This document shows, piece after piece, positions 46,322-56,001 of a DNA stretch of 64,000 bases. The position numbers and the translations under genes were made by a program. The DNA is from GCA-2690565 sp002457235 (GTDB lineage: Bacteria > Verrucomicrobiota > Verrucomicrobiia > Opitutales > Coraliomargaritaceae): positions 1 to 64,000 of the forward strand of contig JBJLEZ010000005.1 in NCBI GenBank assembly GCA_045565695.1. Reading direction: 5' to 3'. The notes under the pieces were generated by a model that worked only from the letters and a program-made list of their open reading frames with translations, was not told the DNA's origin and searched no databases. Within the stretch, counting starts at the first letter, position 1. Every line of letters starts with the position of its first letter.

Positions 46322-47272
46322 TCAAGGAGAAATCCACGAATTAATCAGGATAATTGACGTGATTATTTGACTGTAACCCTCCTTGTAGCTCGGGTACTTC
46401 AGGGCTAAGCCCAATGCCTCTTTGAGCTTTGTATTCGCAATGCGTCTGTTTTTCGTTCGGGTTTTTCTGGATGCAGTGCCTTTGTGACAGCAAATCCTTG
46501 TCGAATGAGGGTACGGAGAAGCTATACCTAGCTGCTCCGCAAGCCATTTGACCACCGTCCTCTTTTTCGAGTAGGTGTATCGTCACTTAAGTTATAAATG
46601 CCAGAGGCTATTGGATCCTCTTAGAATCGAATAGCCTCGTACGATAGCCGAAACTGTATATCATCCACGTGAATCATGTTCATGAAATAAGCTCCCTGAG
46701 CCAGCAATAACCTTGGACGACTGGATTTGATTCAATAGCAGATAATGACGCTTCAGGCCCGTATATACCAGAGAGGCGAAGTATATAATAATACTGTCCA
46801 AAAAGGGAATGGCTATTCTCAATTAAATCTTCCGCTCTTCTCAAAACCTGAGCCGCATCAGAGTGAGATCCAGCTTCATCCGTCAAGCGAACTTTCATCT
46901 GACCCAGGCACCTGAATCTCTCTGGATAAACCGAAGTGCTACTCGTGTAGATAAAGGATTCAATACCGAATGGGACTTTGCCCATCGTATAATTGAAGCT
47001 TGTCCGTGATAATAAGATGACTCATACCCACTCAAACCATTTCCAGCCGAACTTACACAGTTAATGATTTTTGAGTATTGGCCGCCCACACGACTATGCC
47101 AACTATCCGATTCCAAGCGATCCACAATCACATCTTCAATGCCCTTGGCTTTTAATAATTTCGCATAGGCTTGATTTTTAGTTAAGGCACCTACTTCATA
47201 GCCAATATCCATTAGGGCTTCCGCTAAACGTACACCTAAATACCCGCAACCAAATATAAAAACTTTAGACAT
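46322..47272 (-). pseudogene. NAD(P)-dependent epimerase/SDR-family protein, frameshifted (probable sequence errors)
   Basis: An N-terminal Rossmann GCGYLGVRLAEAL and a YTSSTSVYPE catalytic segment identify an atypical/extended SDR of the YeeZ type. YILRLSGIYGP and GIYNLSDDTPTRK follow, then VVKWLAEQLGI and a C-terminal IANTKLKEALG stretch. The pieces are in different frames; at least four indels are needed to join them. The total length (951 bases) is normal. The substrate is unknown. The start is divergent from hemF. Confidence 0.75.
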
Positions 47273-47320
47273 TTTAAAATAAATCTGAGGCTTGTCTAAT
47301 TAAGGATTAACTCCATTTTG

Positions 47321-48232
47321 ATGTTAATGATAAAAAATTCACAAAGTGTTCGTGATTACTTTCTTGCATTACAAAACAAGATAACGGAAAAACTTCAAGA
47401 ACAAGAAACGGTTTCATTCATTGAAGATAAATGGAAACGTGAGGAAGGCGGCGGCGGACAATCAAGAATTTTAGAAAATGGAGATATCTTTGAAAAAGCT
47501 GGCATTAATTTTTCTGATGTTCAAGGAAAACACTTACCTGCTTCAGCTACAAACAAACGCCCAAATTTGGAAAATGCATCCTTCCGAGCAATGGGTATTT
47601 CTTTAGTATTTCATCCACGAAATCCTTTCGTTCCAACATGTCACATGAACCTTAGATTCTTTTCCGTCATGAAGGATGAAGAAGAAATCACTTGGTGGTT
47701 CGGCGGAGGCTATGACCTGACTCCCTATTATGGATTTGAAGAAGATGCAATACATTGGCACCGTACGGCACATGAGGCCTGCGAGCCATTTGGACAAAGT
47801 ATTTATCCTGACTTTAAGAAAGCATGTGATCGTTATTTTTATCTGCCTCACAGAAATGAGCCTAGGGGTATAGGTGGTATCTTTTTCGATGATTATAATA
47901 AAGTTGATTTCCAGCATTCATTTGCACTCACACAATCTGTTGGCAATAGTTTCTTGCCCGCCTATATGCCCATTGTAGAGAAACGCAAAAATACCCCATT
48001 TAATGATTCCCATAAAAAGTTTCAACATTACCGAAGAGGACGTTATGTAGAATTTAATTTAGTTTATGATAGAGGCACGCTGTTTGGACTTCAATCCAAT
48101 GGACGCACTGAATCAATACTTATGTCTTTGCCACCCCAAGTTAATTGGACATACGATTATAAACCTGATTCAAATTCTGAAGAAGCATTGCTTTACCAAA
48201 ATTTTCTCATAGAAAAAGATTGGTTAAAATAA
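47321..48232 (+). CDS. hemF: Oxygen-dependent coproporphyrinogen III oxidase
   Basis: The enzyme converts coproporphyrinogen III to protoporphyrinogen IX using O2, showing an aerobic life style. ATG at 47321 gives 303 residues; ATG at 47327 is also possible. It has the family blocks WKREEGGGGQSRIL, VFHPRNPFVPTCHMN, WWFGGGYDLTPYY, GIGGIFFDDYN and RRGRYVEFNLVYDRGT. First of the hemF-hemE-hemY unit, and the first intact gene after the error-rich patch. Confidence 0.97.
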   Translation: MLMIKNSQSVRDYFLALQNKITEKLQEQETVSFIEDKWKREEGGGGQSRILENGDIFEKAGINFSDVQGKHLPASATNKRPNLENASFRAMGISLVFHPRNPFVPTCHMNLRFFSVMKDEEEITWWFGGGYDLTPYYGFEEDAIHWHRTAHEACEPFGQSIYPDFKKACDRYFYLPHRNEPRGIGGIFFDDYNKVDFQHSFALTQSVGNSFLPAYMPIVEKRKNTPFNDSHKKFQHYRRGRYVEFNLVYDRGTLFGLQSNGRTESILMSLPPQVNWTYDYKPDSNSEEALLYQNFLIEKDWLK

Positions 48233-48250
48233 ACTCAACACATCAATAAA

Positions 48251-49282
48251 ATGAATTCTCGAGATCGGTTTTTAAAAGCAGCCCATTTAGAAAAGACGGA
48301 CCGTCCCCCCATATGGCTGATGAGGCAAGCAGGTCGCTACTTACCTGAATACCGAGCACTTAAAGCTAAATATGATTTCATTACTTTAGTCAAAACTCCT
48401 GAACTAGCGACTGAGATTACTTTACAACCTCTAAAACGCTTTCCTTTAGATGCTGCGATCATATTTTCTGACATCTTGGTTATACCTGAAGCATTGGGAC
48501 AACCCTACTTCTTTAGAGACGGCGGGGGCATTCAAATGGAATACTGCCTTTCCAATAAGGCTGAAATTGAAGCTTTAGATGATTCAGCTATAACAGAGAA
48601 ATTGAATTACGTATCCGAAGCACTAAAACTGACTAAAAAATCCATAGGCAACAACCAAGCATTGCTCGGATTCTGCGGTTCCCCTTGGACACTCGCCTGT
48701 TACATGATAGATGGAGGGAGTTCTCAAAATTTCTCACGTACCTCTGAATTTGCCAAGAGAAACCCCAAAGAATTCTTTCTGCTTATGGAAAAACTAAGCC
48801 GATCAATTATTCAGTATCTCAATATGCAAATTGATGCTGGAGTGGATTGCGTACAGATTTTTGATTCCTGGGCCTCAATATGCACTCCATCCAACTACCA
48901 TTCATTATCATTACAGTGGATTAAAACGATAATTACAGGCTTAAAAAAACCAATACCAGTCATTCTTTATGCAAAAGGAATGAACCATTGTCTCAAAGAA
49001 CAATTAAAAACGGGCGCTCAAATTCTCAGCTTAGATTGGACAATTTCTCTTAACAATGCGTCGGCTGAAACTAATAATCAATGTGCTCTACAAGGAAATT
49101 TAGATCCTGAATTTTTAACCACTGACTCAAGCACGGTCAAAGAAGAAGCAGAGAGAATTTTAAAAATGTCTGAATCGCTCAAGGGCTATATTTTTAATCT
49201 TGGACATGGGATGCTACCCACGGCAAAAATAGAATGTGTTGAAACACTTATTGAAACTGTGACAAATTATAGGTATGGCTAA
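48251..49282 (+). CDS. hemE: Uroporphyrinogen decarboxylase
   Basis: The enzyme decarboxylates uroporphyrinogen III to coproporphyrinogen III. At 343 residues it is full length. The signature PPIWLMRQAGRYLPEYR is near the N-terminus with the conserved Arg and the catalytic Asp in IIFSDILV. GFCGSPWTLACYMIDG follows, and FNLGHGMLPT is close to the end. It is 18 bp after hemF and overlaps hemY by 8 bp. Confidence 0.97.
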   Translation: MNSRDRFLKAAHLEKTDRPPIWLMRQAGRYLPEYRALKAKYDFITLVKTPELATEITLQPLKRFPLDAAIIFSDILVIPEALGQPYFFRDGGGIQMEYCLSNKAEIEALDDSAITEKLNYVSEALKLTKKSIGNNQALLGFCGSPWTLACYMIDGGSSQNFSRTSEFAKRNPKEFFLLMEKLSRSIIQYLNMQIDAGVDCVQIFDSWASICTPSNYHSLSLQWIKTIITGLKKPIPVILYAKGMNHCLKEQLKTGAQILSLDWTISLNNASAETNNQCALQGNLDPEFLTTDSSTVKEEAERILKMSESLKGYIFNLGHGMLPTAKIECVETLIETVTNYRYG

Positions 49283-50606
49283 TGTCGCAATATTAGGAGC
49301 AGGACTCCGAGGCCTTTACATTGCCTACGAACTGGAAAAGCAAGGACACCATTGCACTGTCTTAGAATCGTCTCAATGTGTTGGCGGAGCGTTAGTCTCT
49401 ACGCGACATCATTCTGGGTTTCTTACTGAAGATGGCGCTCATACTTTGCTCATTAATTCAGCAAAGGTGGAAAATCTTATCCAAGAATTAGATGCACTTA
49501 AGAATGAAATAGTCCAAGCAGATTCTAAAAAGCTCAATCGATTTATACTCAGAAATAACCTACTGAATCCGCTTAAACCTAAGCCATTAGCTCTTCTTAA
49601 AACACCATTACTTTCGGTAAAAGCAAAGTACCAATTCTTCTCTGAAATCTTAAGAAAGAAGCAGGCTGTAGATTCGAACCTTTCCTTGTATGATTTCTTC
49701 ACGAAACATTTTGGCAATGAATGCTCAGATTATTTACTAGACCCATTTATTGCAGGAACTTATGCAGGTGATCCTAAAAAACTTTCAGCTAAACACACCT
49801 TTCCTAATTTAGTCAAAGCCAGTGAGAGCAATGGCAGTATAATTCGTTCACTTATATCCAATAAAAATAAATTTAAGAATAAAATCATATCCTTTAAAGA
49901 AGGGTTGGCTCAATTGCCTATCGCATTATCCCAAAGCTTAAAGCAAAAGCCGATGACGATGACTCGAATACTCCAAATCACGCAAGAAAATCAGAGGTGG
50001 AATATTCAGTTTCAAATTGGAGATAATAAAACCCAAGATACTTCCTATGATGCGGTTTATTCAACGATTCCAGGACACAAGAATCACACGCTTCCTCTAT
50101 TTGAATCAGCAAAAAATGATTTGCCTGATTTTCGCTCGATTGAGCACCCTCCCGTAACCGTTCTTTCACTTGGATTTCATTCGGACCAATTTAAAAAGCC
50201 ACTATCTGGATTCGGTTACCTAGTTCCCTCAAAGGAGAAACAGGATTACTTAGGTGTTTTATACACATCTTCAATTTTCGAAAATAGAGCTCCAAAAAAT
50301 CAAACCCTACTTACTGTATTTATTGGTGGTTCAAGAAACCCCGATATGACATCTCTAAGTCAGTCTGAATTGATTGCTTCGCTCTATCCCAAAATACAAA
50401 AATGCTTACACATCCAAGGGCCCCCTGTCTTCAGCTATTCTCGCTATTGGGAACATTCTATCCCTCAGTACTCAATCAATTACGATAAGATAATTGAGCA
50501 AATTCATTACTTTGAAAATAAGTACCCGAATTTCTACCTTTCAGGAAATTATAGACATGGCATTGCCCTTGGTGATTGCTTTAGTGACTTCCAGAATCCT
50601 ATTTGA
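49275..50606 (+). CDS. hemY: Protoporphyrinogen oxidase (FAD-dependent, HemY type)
   Basis: The 443-residue flavoprotein begins with the FAD-binding motif VAILGAGLRGLYIAYELEK. GFLTEDGAHTLL, then DPFIAGTYAGDPKKLSAKH and a C-terminal GNYRHGIALGDC block are typical of PPOX. The first motif has Arg where most family members have Ile or Ser (GAGLRGL), a minor variation. It oxidises protoporphyrinogen to protoporphyrin. It overlaps hemE by 8 bp and ends 8 bp from the convergent lpxB. Confidence 0.93.
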   Translation: MANVAILGAGLRGLYIAYELEKQGHHCTVLESSQCVGGALVSTRHHSGFLTEDGAHTLLINSAKVENLIQELDALKNEIVQADSKKLNRFILRNNLLNPLKPKPLALLKTPLLSVKAKYQFFSEILRKKQAVDSNLSLYDFFTKHFGNECSDYLLDPFIAGTYAGDPKKLSAKHTFPNLVKASESNGSIIRSLISNKNKFKNKIISFKEGLAQLPIALSQSLKQKPMTMTRILQITQENQRWNIQFQIGDNKTQDTSYDAVYSTIPGHKNHTLPLFESAKNDLPDFRSIEHPPVTVLSLGFHSDQFKKPLSGFGYLVPSKEKQDYLGVLYTSSIFENRAPKNQTLLTVFIGGSRNPDMTSLSQSELIASLYPKIQKCLHIQGPPVFSYSRYWEHSIPQYSINYDKIIEQIHYFENKYPNFYLSGNYRHGIALGDCFSDFQNPI

Positions 50607-50614
50607 TCATTTTT

Positions 50615-51793
50615 CTAATTTGAAATCTTATCCAAAACCCACTCAGATGCACTCATCTCTCGGTCATCAATTAATTTGTATCTTAATAGATTAGATGCAT
50701 CCATGAAATCATCAATTGACTCTTGTTTGTTCAAATAAGGCGTCAATTCATTCACGATATTTTCTACTTTAGCCCTTTTTTGCAACAATTCTGGATAAAT
50801 GCTTTGATCTAAAATCAAATTAGCTAAACCAATAAAACGTACTTTAACCAATGTTCGTAACAACCAATAATTTAGCTGAGAAAGTTTATAAATTATAACA
50901 CCTGGAACCGAAGCTAAAGCCATACTTAGAGAAATTGTACCCGAACTCATAATAGCACCTTTCACTTTGAGTTTCGTTGAATCATTCTTCACTAAACTAA
51001 CCTTGTCCGTCAAAGTAGGATAAGACTTTAAAATTGCCTCCAAAGATATCTGAACCTTATGGCTTGGATATAAAATAACAGCTGAAAGCGAGCTATCCTT
51101 AGCAGAAATACGCTGAAAGGCTTCAAAAATAATTGGTGCAATCATTTCAATAGATTTTATACGGCTACCTGGTAAAAGCAAAATTTTACCATCTGGATCA
51201 TACTCTACAGGAAGCGGATAGTTTTTTTCAGCAAAAGGATGCCCAAGATAAGTTACTGGCAAATCGGTATCTGAATAACATTCTTTTTCAAAAGGGAAAA
51301 GCACTCCTAATGAATCTAATGTTTTAGCCATTTTAAACCTTCGCTTACTCTTCCAGGCCCATATTTGAGGACTGACATAGTAATGAAGCTCGATCTCACC
51401 CCCTCCTTTTTGACTCAATCGTAACTCTTTTAATGCTCTAGCCAAACGAAGATTAAAGCCTGGATAATCAACGAAACAAATGTGTCTAGGTTGATGCTCT
51501 TTAATCCAACTTAATGTATTATCAAATAAACTCTTCAAAAAGGAATAATTTTTAATGACATCGACCAATCCCATTACGGAGTGGTCCACCATATTATAAA
51601 CTAACTCCACTCCACTTTCCTTTAGTCTATCCCCGCCCAATGCAGCGATTTTAAGATGGGGATTTTCCTCTAGGAGATTTTGAACCATGTGTGCAGCCAA
51701 TTCATCTCCCGAATGTTCACCCGCTATGATAAGTAAATCAACCTTACCATCAGATGGTGATAACAGTTCAGCGATCGATGAATCCCTATTCAT
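50615..51793 (-). CDS. lpxB: Lipid-A-disaccharide synthase
   Basis: The enzyme joins UDP-diacylglucosamine and lipid X into the lipid A disaccharide. The 392-residue protein has LLIIAGEHSGDELAAHMV at the N-terminus, then YVSPQIWAWKSKR, FPFEKECY, VTYLGHPF, LLPGSRIKSIE and, near the end, SSGTISLSMALASVPGVIIYK. It is the last gene of the leftward run cysC-cysD-cysN-lpxB (14 bp gap after cysN), a gene order I find unusual. Confidence 0.95.
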   Translation of the reverse strand: MNRDSSIAELLSPSDGKVDLLIIAGEHSGDELAAHMVQNLLEENPHLKIAALGGDRLKESGVELVYNMVDHSVMGLVDVIKNYSFLKSLFDNTLSWIKEHQPRHICFVDYPGFNLRLARALKELRLSQKGGGEIELHYYVSPQIWAWKSKRRFKMAKTLDSLGVLFPFEKECYSDTDLPVTYLGHPFAEKNYPLPVEYDPDGKILLLPGSRIKSIEMIAPIIFEAFQRISAKDSSLSAVILYPSHKVQISLEAILKSYPTLTDKVSLVKNDSTKLKVKGAIMSSGTISLSMALASVPGVIIYKLSQLNYWLLRTLVKVRFIGLANLILDQSIYPELLQKRAKVENIVNELTPYLNKQESIDDFMDASNLLRYKLIDDREMSASEWVLDKISN

Positions 51794-51807
51794 GGTAAGG
51801 GAATCAA

Positions 51808-53091
51808 TCAGATGATCATGCCGGCCGCAACCGTTTCGTTAGTTAATGGATCGATTAAAATAATACTACCGGTAATTCTATTCTTAGAGTAAGAATCAAT
51901 AAACAAAGGTGCTGATGTTCTAATCGATATACGACCAATATCGTTTAATTTGAGCTCTAAATCATCCTCAATTTTATGCAGTGTATTGGTATTCACTTTG
52001 TATTTTACCTCACTTACAATTGCTTGGACATCATTGGTGGTATGACGAACAATAAACTTTCCTCGCCCAGATAACGATTTGGTTGAAGAAAACCAACACA
52101 CCATCGCATCAATATCTTGGAGCATCTTAGGGGGATTATTTGCCTTCACTAACATATTCCCCCGAGAAATATCTATTTCGTCTTCTAAAGTCATAACAAC
52201 CGACATTGGCGAATAAGCCTCTTTAAGTTCTTCATCCATTAAATGAATCGACTTTATTTTTGACTCAAATCCAGATGGCAAGACCTTAACTGAGTCTCCA
52301 GGCTTAAAAACACCTCCAGCAATACGGCCCGCAAAACCTCTAAAGTCGTGATACTTATCTGAGTGTGGACGAATGACCCATTGAACTGGAAAACGAGCAT
52401 CAATGTGGTTGAAATCGGATCCATTGTATACTGTCTCTAGATGATAAAGCAAAGTAGATCCTTTATACCAATCCATATTATCCGACTTATCGACTATATT
52501 ATCTCCCAATAAAGCACTTGCTGGTATAAAAGTTACATTGATTAAATTATCTAATCGAGAAGCAAACGATTTGAATTGAGAGGCAATCTTTTCAAATACG
52601 TTTTTATCCCAATCCACTAAATCCATTTTATTAACACAAACGACTACGTTTTGAATTCTTAAGAGGTTGGCAATGAACGCATGACGGCAGGTTTGTTCAA
52701 TAACACCTTTTCTTGCATCCACCAAAATAATTGCCAAATTCGCCGTAGAAGCTCCGGTGACCATATTTCTTGTGTATTGAATATGACCCGGTGTGTCCGC
52801 GATAATGAATTTTCTCTTTGGTGTAGCAAAGTAACGATAAGCGACATCAATTGTAATTCCCTGCTCTCTTTCTGAACGCAAGCCATCTGTTAACAAAGCT
52901 AAATTTACATTTTCATCGCCACGTGATTTGGAACTTTTCTCTACAGCCTCTAATTGATCTTCAAAAATAGCCTTACTATCATAAAGAAGACGTCCAATCA
53001 GTGTACTTTTCCCATCGTCAACAGATCCTGCAGTAGTAAAACGCAACAAATCCATATCTAGGTAACCTGAGTTATTTTCTTTTTCGCTCAT
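51808..53091 (-). CDS. cysN: Sulfate adenylyltransferase subunit 1 (GTPase)
   Basis: The 427-residue protein drives APS formation from sulfate and ATP with CysD. GTPase motifs: G1 GSVDDGKSTLIGRLLYDS, G2 region REQGITIDVAYRYF, G3 ADTPGHIQYTRNM, and G4 NKMDLVD. The C-terminal part matches EF-Tu domains 2 and 3. There is no fused APS kinase; cysC is a separate gene. It is 19 bp after cysD. Confidence 0.96.
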   Translation of the reverse strand: MSEKENNSGYLDMDLLRFTTAGSVDDGKSTLIGRLLYDSKAIFEDQLEAVEKSSKSRGDENVNLALLTDGLRSEREQGITIDVAYRYFATPKRKFIIADTPGHIQYTRNMVTGASTANLAIILVDARKGVIEQTCRHAFIANLLRIQNVVVCVNKMDLVDWDKNVFEKIASQFKSFASRLDNLINVTFIPASALLGDNIVDKSDNMDWYKGSTLLYHLETVYNGSDFNHIDARFPVQWVIRPHSDKYHDFRGFAGRIAGGVFKPGDSVKVLPSGFESKIKSIHLMDEELKEAYSPMSVVMTLEDEIDISRGNMLVKANNPPKMLQDIDAMVCWFSSTKSLSGRGKFIVRHTTNDVQAIVSEVKYKVNTNTLHKIEDDLELKLNDIGRISIRTSAPLFIDSYSKNRITGSIILIDPLTNETVAAGMII

Positions 53092-53110
53092 AAATCATTC
53101 AAAATACTTC

Positions 53111-54013
53111 TTAAAAATATCCTTGCTTCTTTCTATCTTCCATAGCGGTCTCGGAACGCTTATCATCTGCTCTAGTACCTCTTTCTGTATTTCTTGCTGC
53201 TGCAACTTCATCAATGATTGTATCTAAATCACTTGCTGAGGATATACTAGCACCCGTACAAGTTGTATCACCGATTGTTCGAAAACGTACTTTCATTGTC
53301 TTTACTGTCTCTTCTGGTTGTGGCTGAGTAAATTCCGTAACAGCCATAATCACACCATTACGAACGAAGCACTCACGTTCATGAGAAAAATACAATTCTG
53401 GTAAAGCAATATTTTCTAATTTGATATACTGCCAGATATCCATTTCTGTCCAGTTACTTAAAGGAAATACCCTAAAATGTTCACCATGGTGCTTCTTCCC
53501 ATTAAAAACATTCCATAATTCAGGCCTTTGGTTTTTGGGATCCCACTGTCCAAAAGCATCTCTATGAGAGAAAAATCGCTCCTTAGCACGTGCTTTTTCT
53601 TCATCTCGACGACCTCCACCGAGGGCGGCATCAAATTGCCCATTCTCCAATCCGTCCAATAAAGCAACGGTTTGTAAGCTATTGCGACTCGCATTAACAC
53701 CTGTTTCTTCAACGACTTTCCCTTGATCAATCGCTTCTTGAACCGATGAAACTATTAATTGAGCCCCTAAATTTTTAATAAATAGATCACGATATTCCAT
53801 AGTCTCGGGGAAATTATGACCCGTATCAACATGCATTAATGGAAATGGAAGCTTTGCTGGCCAAAAAGCTTTTTTTGCAAGATAAGCCATAACGATAGAA
53901 TCTTTGCCACCTGAAAACAGAAGAACCGGCTTTTCAAACTGTGCTGCCGTTTCTCTGAGTATATAGATGGCCTCAGATTCAAGCTGTTTAAGATGCGTAA
54001 TACTATAATCCAT
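53111..54013 (-). CDS. cysD: Sulfate adenylyltransferase subunit 2
   Basis: The 300-residue protein is an ATP pyrophosphatase of the PAPS-reductase fold. The PP-loop is LLFSGGKDSIVM, with LMHVDTGHNFPETMEYRD, LGGGRRDEEKARAKER and the C-terminal RKKQGYF all matching CysD. Works with CysN. It follows cysC by 10 bp and precedes cysN by 19 bp. Confidence 0.97.
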   Translation of the reverse strand: MDYSITHLKQLESEAIYILRETAAQFEKPVLLFSGGKDSIVMAYLAKKAFWPAKLPFPLMHVDTGHNFPETMEYRDLFIKNLGAQLIVSSVQEAIDQGKVVEETGVNASRNSLQTVALLDGLENGQFDAALGGGRRDEEKARAKERFFSHRDAFGQWDPKNQRPELWNVFNGKKHHGEHFRVFPLSNWTEMDIWQYIKLENIALPELYFSHERECFVRNGVIMAVTEFTQPQPEETVKTMKVRFRTIGDTTCTGASISSASDLDTIIDEVAAARNTERGTRADDKRSETAMEDRKKQGYF

Positions 54014-54023
54014 ACAGTTTTGT

Positions 54024-54635
54024 TTAAGTCTTTTTGATTATTGGCAATATTTTATTCACTAAATCTACGGTACTTTCACCAACAGAGAGCTTTTCTGTGT
54101 CCAAAATCCAATCCTCATCCGAATCTCTCGGAGCCTCAAATAATGAATCTTTACCAGTAAAATTAGCCACGCTTCCCTCTTTAGCTTTGGCATACAGTCC
54201 TTTGGGATCTCTTTCTGAACACGTTAAAAAAGATGCATTTATGTAAATCTTAGTAAAATCATTTTTGCCAATAATAGCTTCTGCGAGATCACGATATTGC
54301 TTAAGAGGAGAAATAAATGAGGTAATGACAATAAAGCCTGCATCTAAAAATAAACGGGCAACTTCAGCTATTCGCCTAATATTTTCGGCTCTATCTGCAT
54401 TGGTAAAACCTAAATCTTTATTCAGCCCCGTACGAACATTGTCCCCATCAAGAAGCTTAACGTAATGCCCTTTTCCAACTAAAGAACGCTCGACCGCATC
54501 AGCTATTGTACTTTTCCCGGAACCTGACAACCCGTACAGCCAAAAGACGTGTCCCTTCTGCTCGAGTTGGGACTGTTTAGCATCCCTTCCTAGCATACGG
54601 TCAAATTCAGAATATATGTCGTTCGTTTCGCTCAC
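54024..54635 (-). CDS. cysC: Adenylylsulfate kinase
   Basis: The enzyme phosphorylates APS to PAPS. The 203-residue protein has the P-loop LYGLSGSGKSTIADAVE, the APS-binding DGDNVRTGLNKDLGF and NIRRIAEVARLF, and a shortened lid region with GLYAKAKEG. With cysD and cysN it forms a full PAPS-making set. No cysH or sulfite reductase is in the window, so PAPS may serve reduction elsewhere or sulfation. Confidence 0.96.
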   Translation of the reverse strand: MSETNDIYSEFDRMLGRDAKQSQLEQKGHVFWLYGLSGSGKSTIADAVERSLVGKGHYVKLLDGDNVRTGLNKDLGFTNADRAENIRRIAEVARLFLDAGFIVITSFISPLKQYRDLAEAIIGKNDFTKIYINASFLTCSERDPKGLYAKAKEGSVANFTGKDSLFEAPRDSDEDWILDTEKLSVGESTVDLVNKILPIIKKT

Positions 54636-54832
54636 GTTGGCAAAGTCGATAGATTATTTTTCAGTTAGTCAAGAATTCTGAACCATAGACTTAGCTCTAA
54701 TCCATGTATTCTCTTATGCAACATTGGGAAAATTGAACTCAGACATAAGGTGTAACTAATCCTAAAAAAACGCTTTTAGAGAGAATGCTTTTAAAGAAAA
54801 AAAACTTAAAATTACGGTACTAGAAATCGGCA

Positions 54833-55450
54833 TTAATCTTCATCTTCAACATCTTCAAATTCATCTTCTGAAAGACTGAATTTGAGCTGACGCTTCTGTG
54901 AAGGTAACGGAGACAAAACGATAGTTACCTGACGACCGACTAATTTTGCTGGATTGTCTGGAGAAGACACTCCTTCGAGTTCTGAGGCAGCTAAATTGAC
55001 CCGTTCAAAGCCTAACTGCTTATGCTCGTTTTCTCTACCTCTAAATTGCAAAGTTAATTTTACCTTATTACCCCGATATAAAAATTGCTCTGCTCGTCTC
55101 AATTTTGTTTCAAAATCATGCTGATCGATAGAGACACGAAACTTAACTTCTTTTAGCTTATTTCCTACAGGCTTGTTTTCTTTCTGCTTTTTACTTTCTT
55201 CGTACAAAAATTTACCTAAATCTAAGATACGACAGACAGGAGGTCTAGCTTGCGGTGAAATTTCTATTAAATCCAAACCCACATCTTTAGCCAACTTAAG
55301 TGCTTTATGTGGTGGCATCACTCCGAGATTAGTTCCTTCAGGACCAATAACCCGTACTTGTGAAGCTTTTATTCGTTCGTTTCGCCTGAGACCTTTAGGT
55401 CCTCGATTGCGGTTAAAATTTTTATTACGTGAATTAGGATATGGAGCCAT
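54833..55450 (-). CDS. infC: Translation initiation factor IF-3
   Basis: The 205-residue protein has a basic start (NSRNKNFNRNRGPKGLRRNE), the IF-3 N-domain (VRVIGPEGTNLGVMPPHKAL) and C-domain (KEVKFRVSIDQHDFETKLRRAEQFL). It has an acidic tail (EDEFEDVEDED) longer than usual. The start is an ordinary ATG, not the AUU known from E. coli. The usual partners rpmI and rplT do not follow it. A 6-bp stem (AACTTC/GAAGTT, 55461-55479) lies in its leader. The 54636-54832 gap downstream holds no gene. Confidence 0.95.
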   Translation of the reverse strand: MAPYPNSRNKNFNRNRGPKGLRRNERIKASQVRVIGPEGTNLGVMPPHKALKLAKDVGLDLIEISPQARPPVCRILDLGKFLYEESKKQKENKPVGNKLKEVKFRVSIDQHDFETKLRRAEQFLYRGNKVKLTLQFRGRENEHKQLGFERVNLAASELEGVSSPDNPAKLVGRQVTIVLSPLPSQKRQLKFSLSEDEFEDVEDED

Positions 55451-55626
55451 AAATAAAGAAAACTTCGTACGCAGAAGTTAAGCAGAAATATCACGCAAAG
55501 AAAGCCGAACCAAAAATGGCTTAATGTTTGTATTAAAAATATGCGTAATCACTAAAGATAAGAATTAGTTAAAAAACCATTATTGATACAATAAATTTAA
55601 AATATCAAACAATAAGTTTATTTTTT

Positions 55627-56001
55627 TTAAAGGCTGAAACTTTCACCACAACTACAACTTGCCTTTGCATTGGGATTGTTGAATTGAAAGCCTCCCCCAA
55701 CAAGATTGTGGGAATAATCTAATAAAGTACCCTTTATAAACAAAGCTGTCTTAGGATCTATTAGTAATTGGCTACTCATAGTCTGTACTAAAATATCACC
55801 TTGTTTCGTATCATCAGTGAAATTCATCTTATAACTCAATCCATTACAGCCTCCACCTACAATTTTAATTCTAAGCATTGAGCCCGATTGCTCTCGGTCG
55901 ATTAAACTGATTAACTTTTTATCTGCACTCTCTGTTATCCTGATAAGATTTTCATTACCAAGACGTGCTTTAAGTTCTTCTCTTTTGTTTTCCAAAGTCA
56001 T
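55627..56001 (-). CDS. A-type iron-sulfur cluster carrier (IscA/ErpA family)
   Basis: The 124-residue protein has the three conserved Cys of the HesB/IscA fold: GGGCNGLSYKM near residue 50 and SCSCGESF at the end. The family delivers Fe-S clusters to apo-proteins; QueG (58.1-59.1 kb) is one local Fe-S client. It shares one base with the end of the preceding gene (stop/start overlap), so they are co-translated. Confidence 0.92.
   Translation of the reverse strand: MTLENKREELKARLGNENLIRITESADKKLISLIDREQSGSMLRIKIVGGGCNGLSYKMNFTDDTKQGDILVQTMSSQLLIDPKTALFIKGTLLDYSHNLVGGGFQFNNPNAKASCSCGESFSL

Noticed and set aside
46604..46638. Inverted repeat GAGGCTATT/AATAGCCTC
   Set aside because: It lies within the coding part of the error-rich SDR gene and may be by chance or caused by errors.
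42126..47272. True pseudogene decay or a gene island
   Set aside because: Motif order, lengths and operon overlaps are intact and the genes are core; the mixed indels look technical.
54636..54832. Possible terminator or gene between cysC and infC
   Set aside because: Only A/T-rich sequence with weak, imperfect pairings; nothing supportable.
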